Shown here piece after piece: positions 1 to 5,632 of a DNA stretch of 5,632 nucleotides. The notes under the pieces are model-generated. The model had not been told where the DNA came from and searched no databases. It saw only the letters and a list, made by a program, of their open reading frames with translations. The stretch's first letter is position 1, and each line of letters starts with the position of its first letter. Source of the DNA: an uncultured Burkholderiales bacterium (lineage in GTDB: Bacteria > Pseudomonadota > Gammaproteobacteria > Burkholderiales > Burkholderiaceae_D). The DNA is taken from contig CAIVDH010000195.1 in NCBI GenBank assembly GCA_903904635.1, forward strand, positions 1-5,632, written 5' to 3'. The translations under genes were made by a program, and so were the position numbers.

Positions 1-392
1 GACGGTGCATCCGGTGCCACACCCAGCGCACTCATGTGCAGACAACGCTTTACTTGGGCAGCATTGCAAGCACGCACCACTTTACGCGGCAGCTCAACAT
101 GCGCACGTTCAAACTGCGGGCCCCAGCCGCTACCTGCGGCCCCCGGCTTACTATGCAATACACCGGTGAGGTTAATGACAGCGTCTGCTTTTTTTACCAG
201 ACCCGCCAAGGTCGCATCATCAAATACATCTGCCACAATAATTTGCACCGTTGGCAAGACGAGTAAGTGACGGGCACGATCATAGCGACGCGTAGGCACG
301 ATAACTTTACGACCTGTTGCGGCGAGTTGCGCAACAATATGGCTGCCTATGAAACCACTACCACCGATAACTAATATTGTTTCATGTCGCAT
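1..392 (-). CDS. NAD(P)-binding atypical SDR, complex I NDUFA9-like family (3' part missing)
   Basis: Translating the minus strand from the ATG at 392-390 gives 130 complete codons with no stop before the window edge, so only the N-terminal part is present. Residues 10-16 read GGSGFIG, the glycine-rich Rossmann motif (GxxGxxG) that binds the dinucleotide. NLTGVL at 74-79 ends the fourth strand, and HMSALG at 119-124 carries the serine of the SDR active-site region. The visible end, APDAP, stops just before where the family has its Tyr-x-x-x-Lys pair. This pattern fits the atypical extended SDRs related to the mitochondrial complex I subunit NDUFA9; in bacteria the substrate is unknown and a link to complex I is not established. 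The gene starts 11 bases after the slt stop codon, with no Shine-Dalgarno sequence in the gap, which suggests co-transcription and perhaps translational coupling. In related genomes a tRNA nucleotidyltransferase gene often follows; that would lie outside this window. The family call is firm, the function is not. Confidence 0.85.
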   Translation of the reverse strand, partial: MRHETILVIGGSGFIGSHIVAQLAATGRKVIVPTRRYDRARHLLVLPTVQIIVADVFDDATLAGLVKKADAVINLTGVLHSKPGAAGSGWGPQFERAHVELPRKVVRACNAAQVKRCLHMSALGVAPDAP

Positions 393-403
393 GCGTATAT
401 TTT

Positions 404-2365
404 TCAAGGAAGGTCACCCAGCTCAGCAAGATCGGCTTCTTTGGGTGTCACCTGACCCAGCCTTGCTTTGAGTGATTGTGGTTTATTTTCAAATAGCGCT
501 GCGTACCAGGTTGCATTGGCCAATACGCTTTTTACATACACGCGGGTTTCAGAAAACGGTATGGTCTCAGCAAAAATTGCGCCTTCAACAGGCTTATCCA
601 ATGATGAACGCCATAGTCGTGGCCGACCCGGCCCCGCATTATAAGCAGCCGTTGCCAGCGTCTGAGAGCCGCCCAGATTGTTTAGCACCATATTGAGATA
701 CTGCGTACCTAGCGTAATGTTGACGCGCGTGTCATTCAGGTTGTCGAGCGTGAATCCTGCCATACCGATTTTGCGCGCCACATAATTTGCTGTGGCCGGC
801 ATGATCTGCATCAGACCCGAAGCGCCCACGTGTGATCGCGCTGCATTGACGAAGCGTGACTCTTGCCTTATCAATCCGTATACCCATGCTTTGTCCAGGC
901 CGATAGGTTGCGTGGCTGTTTGCATGATGTCATCGTGAGGCGAGGGATAGCGGTGTGTGTAATCAGGTTCGGTGCGGCTACGATCTGCTGTCGTCACCAT
1001 ACGATCCAGCACATCGCTTTGGCGCGCGAATTCTGCTGCTGCCAATAACTGCCGCTCATTTAATCCGCGCAGCTGCCAGTTCCATTCGCGATTACCTTCA
1101 AAGCGCATGCCTATATCGAAAAACCGAAAAGCATTACGAAAACCCATATTGGCAGCCGCTTCTGCTATTTCTTCCGGCTTAGATGCTAGCGGGCGCTCTG
1201 GCACCATAATTTTTTGCCCTAGCTCTTCGGTGGCGAGCAAACCATAAAAGCTGGTCTGCCCGGACAGACTCTGAAAATATTTTTGCGCTTCTTCTGCGCG
1301 CCCGATTTTTTGGGCAGCACGTCCTCGCCAGTAAACCCAGGCTGAATCTTTTTGCAATTCGGCCGGCATGCTCTCTATGGCCTTGTCAACCATAGCCCAG
1401 TCAGCGATACGCAATGCGGAACGCACCCGCCACTGATAAGCATCTTGCGACAAATTTACGCCCCAGGTCTTGTCCCAATAACTGACAGCTTCACGCGATA
1501 GCTGTCGCGCTGCAGGCAGGGCGATCTGCGCCCAGGCCAAAGCCTGTTCATCCTGTGTAAGCCGCGAAGCTACTTTAGTCAGCGCCTTGATTGCCTTATT
1601 AGGATCATCACGCGAGACCCGACCCAGAGCGATGATGAATAGATCATGCGATGCCCGCGGCGCAACGATGCCACGTTCAAGTACTGGAAGCGGCTTGTCT
1701 ATTGCCAACGCAAGATTTTTCTCAGTGGCGTCTGTGAGTCCTGCCAGCCGACGCGACAAACTGATTTGGCCGTATTCAGAGGCAAGTCGAATCTGATGCC
1801 ATACATCGTCATTGCCAAATTGTTTTTCGCGACTGAGATTACTAATCAGATCAGCGCAAGCCAGGCCATATTGATTGGGTTGCAAGAGTAATTCGCGCGC
1901 TGGGGCAGCAACGTTTTCACCTTTGGTCAGCCGCGACAAGAGCGCATAACATTTGACCTGGGTGTCATCATTCAACACAAACTGCGCATACTGCTCATCG
2001 AAAGTGCGCCATATGCGCGCACGACCCAGCAATAACAGCCAGTCATTACGCAAACGGTCTGCAATTGCGGTACCTGCATACTTGGTTAAAAAATCTCTTA
2101 TTTCTCCCTCAGGCGCGGAGATCAGACGCGGATAAAGCCGATAGTATTGAACATAAGATTGCACCGGATATTGTGCAAGCTTATCTGCCAGTTGTCCGGC
2201 TGCTGCGATTTCTCCTCGTAATGCAACTTCACGCAAAGCGATGAAATCGCTGTCTGCGCCGCTTATAATCATGTCGCGTTTGGCTGCATATGCCGGCACT
2301 GCCAGCGTGACCAATGATGCGCCAGCCATAAGCAGCAAGCTGGCGATCCAGGTTGTTTTTTTCAT
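404..2365 (-). CDS. slt: Soluble lytic murein transglycosylase, Slt70 type
   Basis: A 653-residue exported enzyme, close in length to E. coli Slt70 (645). Family members cleave the MurNAc-GlcNAc bond of peptidoglycan in the periplasm, forming 1,6-anhydromuramyl products. The N-terminus is a typical signal peptide: MKK, a hydrophobic stretch at about 6-22, and a likely cleavage site after AYA at 25-27. Residues of about 35-450 form the long alpha-helical, TPR-like U/L region, ending in the family-typical WVYWRGRA (343-350) and FYGLLATEELG (373-383). The C-terminal GH23 domain spans about 485-625. RQES puts the catalytic acid at Glu502, followed by GLMQIMPATA (517-526), AAYNAGPGR (573-581) and ETIPFSETRVYV (600-611). 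All core motifs are intact. The start is well fixed, because an in-frame TAG lies only eight codons upstream on the minus strand. The Shine-Dalgarno sequence is weak. The gene is divergent from the cyclo-ligase gene and is followed closely by the SDR gene. Confidence 0.96.
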   Translation of the reverse strand: MKKTTWIASLLLMAGASLVTLAVPAYAAKRDMIISGADSDFIALREVALRGEIAAAGQLADKLAQYPVQSYVQYYRLYPRLISAPEGEIRDFLTKYAGTAIADRLRNDWLLLLGRARIWRTFDEQYAQFVLNDDTQVKCYALLSRLTKGENVAAPARELLLQPNQYGLACADLISNLSREKQFGNDDVWHQIRLASEYGQISLSRRLAGLTDATEKNLALAIDKPLPVLERGIVAPRASHDLFIIALGRVSRDDPNKAIKALTKVASRLTQDEQALAWAQIALPAARQLSREAVSYWDKTWGVNLSQDAYQWRVRSALRIADWAMVDKAIESMPAELQKDSAWVYWRGRAAQKIGRAEEAQKYFQSLSGQTSFYGLLATEELGQKIMVPERPLASKPEEIAEAAANMGFRNAFRFFDIGMRFEGNREWNWQLRGLNERQLLAAAEFARQSDVLDRMVTTADRSRTEPDYTHRYPSPHDDIMQTATQPIGLDKAWVYGLIRQESRFVNAARSHVGASGLMQIMPATANYVARKIGMAGFTLDNLNDTRVNITLGTQYLNMVLNNLGGSQTLATAAYNAGPGRPRLWRSSLDKPVEGAIFAETIPFSETRVYVKSVLANATWYAALFENKPQSLKARLGQVTPKEADLAELGDLP

Positions 2366-2366
2366 C

Positions 2367-2395
2367 TTGATAAATCCAGGTTTCTGCTAATTAAT
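2367..2395 (+). promoter_or_regulatory. Mirror-image promoter candidate on the plus strand, sharing the -10 of the slt promoter
   Basis: TTGATA at 2367-2372, a 17-base spacer, and ATTAAT at 2390-2395. The last hexamer is its own reverse complement and is therefore the same -10 box used by the leftward candidate. Both directions have an identical -35 hexamer and identical spacing around the centre 2392/2393. A rightward transcript would begin near 2402 and meet the hairpin/T-tract ending at 2463. The boxes are seen in the sequence; activity is inferred. The same weakness applies as for the leftward promoter: no A at the second -10 position. Confidence 0.25.
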
Positions 2396-2418
2396 CGACT
2401 ATTTAGAGCGCCTATCAA
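2390..2418 (-). promoter_or_regulatory. Candidate sigma-70 promoter for slt
   Basis: Reading leftward, TTGATA (2418-2413, five of six matches to TTGACA) is followed after exactly 17 bases by ATTAAT (2395-2390, four of six matches to TATAAT). Transcription would begin around 2383, giving a short leader of roughly 18 bases before the slt ATG. The -10 box lacks the important A at its second position, so the call is tentative. A second possible -10 on the same strand, TATTCT at 2480-2475, would instead give a leader of about 100 bases containing the hairpin at 2417-2460. Confidence 0.4.
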
Positions 2419-2463
2419 AATGGGGCTGGCAAGGCGAAGCAACGCAGTCAGCGTCATTTTTTT
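2417..2463 (+). terminator. Rho-independent terminator-like hairpin without an upstream gene
   Basis: On the plus strand the core stem GCTGGC (2425-2430) pairs with GTCAGC (2447-2452), including one G-U pair. Inside it, GCG (2434-2436) pairs with CGC (2443-2445) around the six-base loop AAGCAA. Outside a single G-G mismatch (2424/2453), the stem extends by seven more pairs, AAAATGG (2417-2423) with TCATTTT (2454-2460). The T run continues to 2463. An A-rich left arm, GC core and T tract are the layout of an intrinsic terminator. No plus-strand gene precedes it. It could stop the divergent transcript from the symmetric promoter, insulate the cyclo-ligase promoter, or end a small RNA. On the minus strand only four T residues follow, so it would be weaker in that direction. 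Confidence 0.6.
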
Positions 2464-2473
2464 AGGTACTCTT

Positions 2474-2479
2474 TAGAAT
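2474..2479 (+). promoter_or_regulatory. Candidate -10 box for the cyclo-ligase gene
   Basis: TAGAAT matches TATAAT at five of six positions, including the key A at position 2 and T at position 6. Transcription would start near 2486, about 40 bases before the ATG at 2528. The -35 region is poor: GCGTCA at 2451-2456 with a 17-base spacer matches only three positions and lies inside the terminator-like hairpin. The placement directly after the T tract would keep the gene free from read-through out of the divergent region. Confidence 0.4.
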
Positions 2480-2485
2480 AGCATG

Positions 2486-2503
2486 TGATGACTGGCTGCA
2501 TCA
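2486..2503 (+). promoter_or_regulatory. Small inverted repeat in the cyclo-ligase leader
   Basis: TGATG (2486-2490) and CATCA (2499-2503) form a five-pair stem around an eight-base loop, starting at the predicted transcript start. A 5' stem could stabilise the mRNA, or the repeat could be an operator half-site pair. It is short enough to be chance, and no known operator is recognised. Confidence 0.2.
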
Positions 2504-2512
2504 GTAGTGTTT

Positions 2513-2516
2513 AGGG
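2513..2516 (+). promoter_or_regulatory. Ribosome binding site that favours the ATG at 2528
   Basis: AGGG lies 11 bases before the ATG at 2528. This spacing is a little long but usable. The in-frame GTG at 2507 has no purine-rich sequence in front of it and would place this AGGG inside the coding region, so the ATG is the better start. Confidence 0.45.
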
Positions 2517-2527
2517 TATTTTTATCT

Positions 2528-3076
2528 ATGGAAAATCTATCTCAGAAAGCGCAATTGCGACGTATGCTGCTTGCAGCGCGTCGCGCCCTGCCTGCAGATG
2601 TTAAAGCGCAGGCAGATGCGCGTATTGCGTCGCGTCTGCAGAGTTGGCTTGCAACGCAATCTAATGCGCGAATACTGGGGGCTTACCTGCCATTGCCCGG
2701 CGAGCCCGATCTGTCAGAGTTGTATCTACAACTTTGGGCTACAGGCTTGCAGATAGCCATGCCTGTGGTGATGGAAAAAAATATGCCGCTGCGCTATGCA
2801 GTCTGGCGCGAGGGCGATGCCTTGGTAAAAGATGCAAGTGGCACGCTGGCCCCCGCTACGCGCACGGCATTTTTGGAAGTCGATATCGCCTTGGTGCCTT
2901 GCGTAGGATTTACAGATACAAATTACCGGCTCGGTTATGGCGGCGGATATTTCGATCGCACTCTGGCCAAGACACCAAGGCCGACATCCGTCGGCATTGC
3001 CTATGCCTTCACCAAAACTAGTTTTGAAGAAAGCGCTGTTGATATTCCGTTAGACGTGATCATCACAGATCAATAG
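2528..3076 (+). CDS. fau: 5-formyltetrahydrofolate cyclo-ligase (5,10-methenyl-THF synthetase)
   Basis: A 182-residue cytosolic enzyme of the YgfA/MTHFS family, normal in length. Family members use ATP to convert 5-formyl-THF to 5,10-methenyl-THF, rescuing a storage or inhibitory folate. The N-terminal QKAQLRRML (6-14) fits the K-x-x-LR phosphate-binding start. GAYLPLPGEPDL (51-62) is the usual first-strand and Glu region. The diagnostic C-terminal motif is VPCVGFTD (123-130) followed by RLGYGGGYFDR (134-144), with Phe where many members have Tyr. The frame could also open at a GTG (2507), adding seven residues; the ATG has the better ribosome site and the family-like N-terminus. The gene faces metF end to end, with only 23 bases between the two stop codons. 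That gap holds a run of seven T (3095-3101, reaching into the metF stop) but no convincing GC-rich terminator stem. E. coli has 6S RNA just upstream of this gene; none is recognisable here. Confidence 0.93.
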   Translation: MENLSQKAQLRRMLLAARRALPADVKAQADARIASRLQSWLATQSNARILGAYLPLPGEPDLSELYLQLWATGLQIAMPVVMEKNMPLRYAVWREGDALVKDASGTLAPATRTAFLEVDIALVPCVGFTDTNYRLGYGGGYFDRTLAKTPRPTSVGIAYAFTKTSFEESAVDIPLDVIITDQ

Positions 3077-3099
3077 GCTGACAAATTTCAAATATTTTT

Positions 3100-3945
3100 T
3101 TATGCGCTCACACCGAGCCGCTGCAATATTGCCATGCTCGGTACAGCCTGATTCAATGTATAAAAATGCAATCCCGGCGCACCGCCCTGAATCAGCCGCT
3201 CGCATAATTGTGTGACCACATCCAGGCCAAATTCACGTATCGCAGCAGTATCATCACCAAAGCTTGCCAGCTTGAGGCGCACCCAACGCGGTATCTCTGC
3301 ACCACACATTTCAGAGAAGCGCATCAGCTGCGTGTAATTGGTAATGGGCATAATGCCGGCGACCACAGGCACGGTGATGCCGATTTTTTTTGCTTCGTCT
3401 ACGAAACGGAAATACGCATCGGCATTATAAAAATATTGGGTAATGGCGGAGTTGGCGCCGGCATGAATTTTTCGGGCGAAATTTTGTAAATCATCTTGCG
3501 GCGATTTTGCTTGCGGATGCATTTCGGGATAAGCAGCGGCCTCGATATGAAACCAGTCACCGGTTTGGGCGCGAATAAATTCTATGAGCTCATTGGCATA
3601 ACTGAATTGCCCTGATGAGCCTGCTGCACCATAGCCGCTGGGCAGATCGCCACGCAAAGCCACCAGTTGACGTATGCCATGGGATTTATATTCCTCCAGA
3701 ATGAGGCGCAAATCTTCACGCGAGCGGCCTACGCATGACAGATGCGGCGCAGCATTCAAACCTTCACGCTGTATTTCAAAAACAGTGTCGCGGGTACCGG
3801 ATTGTGTTGAGCCACCAGCACCAAACGTCACAGAAAAATAACCCGGCTTGAGTGCGGCCAGTTTGGCGCGCGCAATGCGCAGTTTTTCCACACCTTCCGG
3901 GGTTTTGGGCGGAAAGAATTCAAAGCTGAATGTTATTTCGTGCAT
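3100..3945 (-). CDS. metF: Methylenetetrahydrofolate reductase
   Basis: A 281-residue FAD-dependent TIM-barrel enzyme that reduces 5,10-methylene-THF to 5-methyl-THF, the methyl donor for methionine synthase. FEFFPPKTPEG at 8-18 carries Glu9, equivalent to catalytic Glu28 of E. coli MetF. ALRGDLP (96-102) carries Asp100, equivalent to Asp120, which contacts the flavin. AAYPEMHP (137-144), AITQYFY (167-173, with the substrate-binding Gln170) and HFYTLN (260-265) complete the family set. It lacks the roughly 20-residue N-terminal extension of the E. coli protein. The ATG directly follows the TAA of the upstream membrane-protein gene, in the same frame and with no bases between. Only an A-rich stretch stands where a Shine-Dalgarno sequence would be, so translation probably depends on ribosomes finishing the upstream gene. 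Placement after ahcY fits the methionine/SAM cycle. Confidence 0.96.
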   Translation of the reverse strand: MHEITFSFEFFPPKTPEGVEKLRIARAKLAALKPGYFSVTFGAGGSTQSGTRDTVFEIQREGLNAAPHLSCVGRSREDLRLILEEYKSHGIRQLVALRGDLPSGYGAAGSSGQFSYANELIEFIRAQTGDWFHIEAAAYPEMHPQAKSPQDDLQNFARKIHAGANSAITQYFYNADAYFRFVDEAKKIGITVPVVAGIMPITNYTQLMRFSEMCGAEIPRWVRLKLASFGDDTAAIREFGLDVVTQLCERLIQGGAPGLHFYTLNQAVPSMAILQRLGVSA

Positions 3946-4287
3946 TTATTTTTTTATAAAAATTGCGGACAAAGCCCACGAGATGACGCTATAGAGAAAC
4001 GCACCCAGAATGGCTGAACCAAAACCGGCGACCTGAAAACCGGTAACCAGATCAGACACCACCCAAAACATGAAGCCATTGATGACGAAGATGAACAAGC
4101 CTAACGTAAAAACGGTAACCGGCAAAGTCAGCAACAAGAGTATGGGACGTATTAGGGTATTGACCAGCGCAAGTACGAGAGCGGCCACTAGCGCGGTAGA
4201 GAAACTGTCTATCTTCACTGTATCCATCAGCCAAGGCAACGTAAACAAGGCAATGGTATTGATCAGCCAGATAAGTAGCAGGCGCAT
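3946..4287 (-). CDS. Small four-helix membrane protein, phage holin 4-2 / YvlD family
   Basis: A 113-residue, very hydrophobic protein with four predicted membrane spans at about 3-20, 31-50, 54-77 and 88-110. The family signature is clear: ALVNTLIRPILLLLTLP (40-56), then TVFTLGLFIFVINGFMFWV (58-76), with the conserved Asn43, Arg47-Pro48, Pro56, Gly63 and Asn70. The 'phage holin' name comes from the Pfam family (PF04020); no phage gene is nearby and no lysis role is supported. The function is unknown. Translation is supported by GGA (4296-4294) six bases before the ATG. Its TAA abuts the metF ATG. The order ahcY, this gene, metF is one I recognise from other betaproteobacteria, which argues for a real link with the methyl cycle or at least stable co-transcription with metF. 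An intrinsic terminator separates it from ahcY. Confidence 0.85.
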   Translation of the reverse strand: MRLLLIWLINTIALFTLPWLMDTVKIDSFSTALVAALVLALVNTLIRPILLLLTLPVTVFTLGLFIFVINGFMFWVVSDLVTGFQVAGFGSAILGAFLYSVISWALSAIFIKK

Positions 4288-4313
4288 CTTTTTTCCGGGA
4301 TATTTGCGAACAT

Positions 4314-4351
4314 AAAATCACTGGATTTCGGCTTGCGCCAGAATCCAGTGA
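4314..4351 (-). terminator. Rho-independent terminator after ahcY
   Basis: TCACTGGATT (4318-4327) and AATCCAGTGA (4342-4351) form a perfect ten-pair stem. Within the 14-base interior, GGC (4330-4332) can pair with GCC (4337-4339) around TTGC. In the direction of ahcY transcription the stem is followed at once by four T residues (4317-4314). The hairpin begins 18 bases after the ahcY stop codon and ends 26 bases before the ATG of the membrane protein. On the plus strand no T run follows, so it acts leftward only. The short T tract suggests incomplete termination, which would let a fraction of ahcY transcripts continue into the membrane-protein gene and metF. Confidence 0.75.
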
Positions 4352-4369
4352 CGTTATCTTACATATTAC

Positions 4370-5632
4370 TTAGTAACGATACAGCTCAGGCTTGAAAGGT
4401 CCTACTTTTTTCACGCCTATGTACGCTGCTTGCTCATCCGTCAATTCCGTCAGCTGCGCATTCAACTTTTGCAATTGCAGACGCGCGACTTTCTCGTCCA
4501 GATGTTTAGGCAATACATACACGCCTATCGGATAGTCCTTGGTGCGGGTAAACAGTTCGATCTGTGCAATGGTCTGATTCGCGAACGAAGAACTCATGAC
4601 ATACGAAGGATGGCCAGTACCGCAACCCAGGTTAACCAGACGACCTTCAGCCAGCAAGATGATACGCTTGCCGTTCGGGAAAATCACATGATCAACTTGT
4701 GGCTTGATGTTTTCCCATGTGTATTGCTTGAGCGCTGCGACTTCGATTTCATTGTCGAAGTGGCCGATGTTACAAACAATAGCCTGGTCTTTCATCTTGG
4801 TCATGTGCTCATGCGTAATCACATGATAGTTACCAGTAGCTGTGACAAAAATATCGGCGTGTTCAACCGCATAATCCATGGTCACAACGCGATAACCTTC
4901 CATCGCTGCTTGCAATGCGCAAATCGGATCAATTTCCGTTACCCAAACTTGCGCCGACAATGCACGCAAAGCTTGTGCTGAACCCTTGCCCACATCGCCA
5001 TAACCGGCAACAACAGCGACTTTACCGGCGATCATGACGTCAGTTGCACGCTTAATGCCATCGACTAAAGATTCGCGGCAGCCATACAGGTTGTCGAATT
5101 TAGATTTAGTGACGGAATCATTGACGTTGATTGCTGGGAAAGCAAGGCTGCCTTCTTTATGCATTTGATACAGACGATGCACGCCCGTGGTGGTTTCTTC
5201 AGTCACGCCTTTGATTTGTACAAGACGGGTTGAATACCAGGTCGGGTCAGTCTTGAGTTTTGCCTTGATCGAATTGAACAGGCAAATTGCTTCTTCTGAA
5301 TCTGGATTGTTCAATACGCTCAGATCTTTTTCAGCCCGTGTGCCCAGATGCAGCAACATGGTGGCATCGCCGCCATCATCTAGAATCATGTTGGAATAAC
5401 CGCCATCAGCCCATTCGAAAATGCGGTGGGTGTATTCCCAATACTGATCTAGATTTTCGCCCTTAAATGCAAACACAGGTGTGCCTGCTGCTGCAATCGC
5501 TGCAGCCGCGTGATCTTGGGTTGAATAGATGTTGCATGATGCCCAGCGCACTTCTGCACCCAGCGCTTCCAGAGTCTGAATAAGCACTGCGGTTTGGATG
5601 GTCATGTGCAGCGAGCCGGTGATGCGCGCGCC
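4370..5632 (-). CDS. ahcY: Adenosylhomocysteinase (S-adenosyl-L-homocysteine hydrolase), 5' end missing
   Basis: The visible 420 residues cover nearly all of this cytosolic, NAD-dependent enzyme, which splits S-adenosylhomocysteine into adenosine and homocysteine and so relieves product inhibition of methyltransferases. The frame stays open to the right edge: the nine codons before the Met at 5605-5603 encode GARITGSLH, the usual family sequence before MTIQTAV. That Met is therefore internal and about 50 residues are missing. Counting from it, DDGGD (76-80), SEET-like EETTTG (136-141, Glu137) and [12 protein letters not shown] (165-176, with Lys167, Asp171 and Cys176) supply the active site. 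GYGDVGKG (201-208) is the NAD-binding loop, with the adenosine-ribose acidic residue in VTEID (222-226). [11 protein letters not shown] (278-288), [13 protein letters not shown] (332-344) and the C-terminal KPELYRY (405-411) are typical. A segment of about 40 residues at 87-128, absent from the human enzyme, is the usual bacterial insert. Many proteobacterial ahcY genes have an SAH riboswitch in the leader; that region is outside this window. Confidence 0.97.
   Translation of the reverse strand, partial: GARITGSLHMTIQTAVLIQTLEALGAEVRWASCNIYSTQDHAAAAIAAAGTPVFAFKGENLDQYWEYTHRIFEWADGGYSNMILDDGGDATMLLHLGTRAEKDLSVLNNPDSEEAICLFNSIKAKLKTDPTWYSTRLVQIKGVTEETTTGVHRLYQMHKEGSLAFPAINVNDSVTKSKFDNLYGCRESLVDGIKRATDVMIAGKVAVVAGYGDVGKGSAQALRALSAQVWVTEIDPICALQAAMEGYRVVTMDYAVEHADIFVTATGNYHVITHEHMTKMKDQAIVCNIGHFDNEIEVAALKQYTWENIKPQVDHVIFPNGKRIILLAEGRLVNLGCGTGHPSYVMSSSFANQTIAQIELFTRTKDYPIGVYVLPKHLDEKVARLQLQKLNAQLTELTDEQAAYIGVKKVGPFKPELYRY

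Noticed and set aside
34..270. Overlapping short plus-strand open frames near the left edge
   Set aside because: Both lie opposite the SDR gene, whose minus-strand frame carries clear Rossmann and active-site motifs; they are shadows.
2507..2527. GTG start adding seven residues (MFRVFLS) to the cyclo-ligase
   Set aside because: There is no ribosome site before the GTG, and the family normally begins near the KxxLR motif; the ATG at 2528 with AGGG upstream is preferred. It cannot be excluded completely.
2366..2527. 6S RNA gene upstream of the cyclo-ligase, as in E. coli ssrS-ygfA
   Set aside because: The gap of 162 bases is slightly too short once promoters are allowed for. It shows no long closing stem with a central bubble, and contains a terminator hairpin in the middle instead.
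3056..3072. Dyads GTGAT-C-ATCAC and TGATC/GATCA at the end of the cyclo-ligase gene, considered as a convergent terminator
   Set aside because: The stems are only five pairs, lie inside the last codons, and are over 20 bases from the T7 run at 3095-3101, so they do not form a canonical intrinsic terminator.
3949..3955. A7 run in the mRNA in the A-AAA-AAA phase, considered as a -1 frameshift site
   Set aside because: A -1 shift leads to a short tail with a stop soon after, and does not join to metF, which is already in the same frame as the upstream gene. No stimulatory structure is evident.
3946..4287. Prophage or lysis cassette, suggested by the holin family name
   Set aside because: No endolysin, spanin, integrase or structural gene is nearby. 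The neighbours are core metabolism genes, and the slt product is a housekeeping-type exported enzyme about 1.6 kb away and in a different transcription unit.
4430..4981. 183-codon plus-strand open frame opposite ahcY
   Set aside because: It lies wholly antisense to strongly conserved ahcY coding sequence, has no recognisable domain and no ribosome site or promoter; it is a shadow of ahcY codon structure.

Overview
This window looks like ordinary chromosomal DNA of a moderate-GC betaproteobacterium. The protein types, a Slt70-type transglycosylase with a downstream NDUFA9-like dehydrogenase, and ahcY followed by a YvlD/holin-4-type membrane protein and metF, form gene orders I know from Betaproteobacteria such as Nitrosomonadales and Burkholderiales. 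The placement is inferred from gene order and protein character only. I see no insertion sequence, tRNA, rRNA, CRISPR array or phage module, and no stretch over 300 bases without a gene.

Left part (1-2365, minus strand): a soluble lytic transglycosylase gene (slt), followed after 11 bases by the first 130 codons of an atypical SDR-family NAD(P)-binding protein, which runs off the left edge. The two are probably one transcription unit.

Divergent gap (2366-2527): 162 bases between slt (leftward) and the 5-formyltetrahydrofolate cyclo-ligase gene (rightward). It is the most structured non-coding DNA here. It holds candidate -35/-10 boxes arranged as mirror images around a shared palindromic -10 hexamer, and a strong hairpin followed by seven T residues on the plus strand, with no gene in front of it to terminate. 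A second candidate -10 box lies next to the cyclo-ligase gene.

Right part (2528-5632): the cyclo-ligase gene (plus) converges on a minus-strand block. In transcription order this block is ahcY (5' end beyond the right edge), an intrinsic terminator, a small four-helix membrane protein, and metF. MetF makes 5-methyl-THF, the methyl donor for remethylating homocysteine. AhcY clears S-adenosylhomocysteine and yields that homocysteine. The cyclo-ligase returns 5-formyl-THF to the active folate pool. The right half is therefore a one-carbon/activated-methyl-cycle neighbourhood. The role of the membrane protein within it is unknown.

No clear new biological system is visible. The points most worth a second look are the symmetric divergent promoter with its orphan terminator, the terminator placed inside the ahcY-metF cluster, and the conserved but unexplained membrane protein between ahcY and metF.
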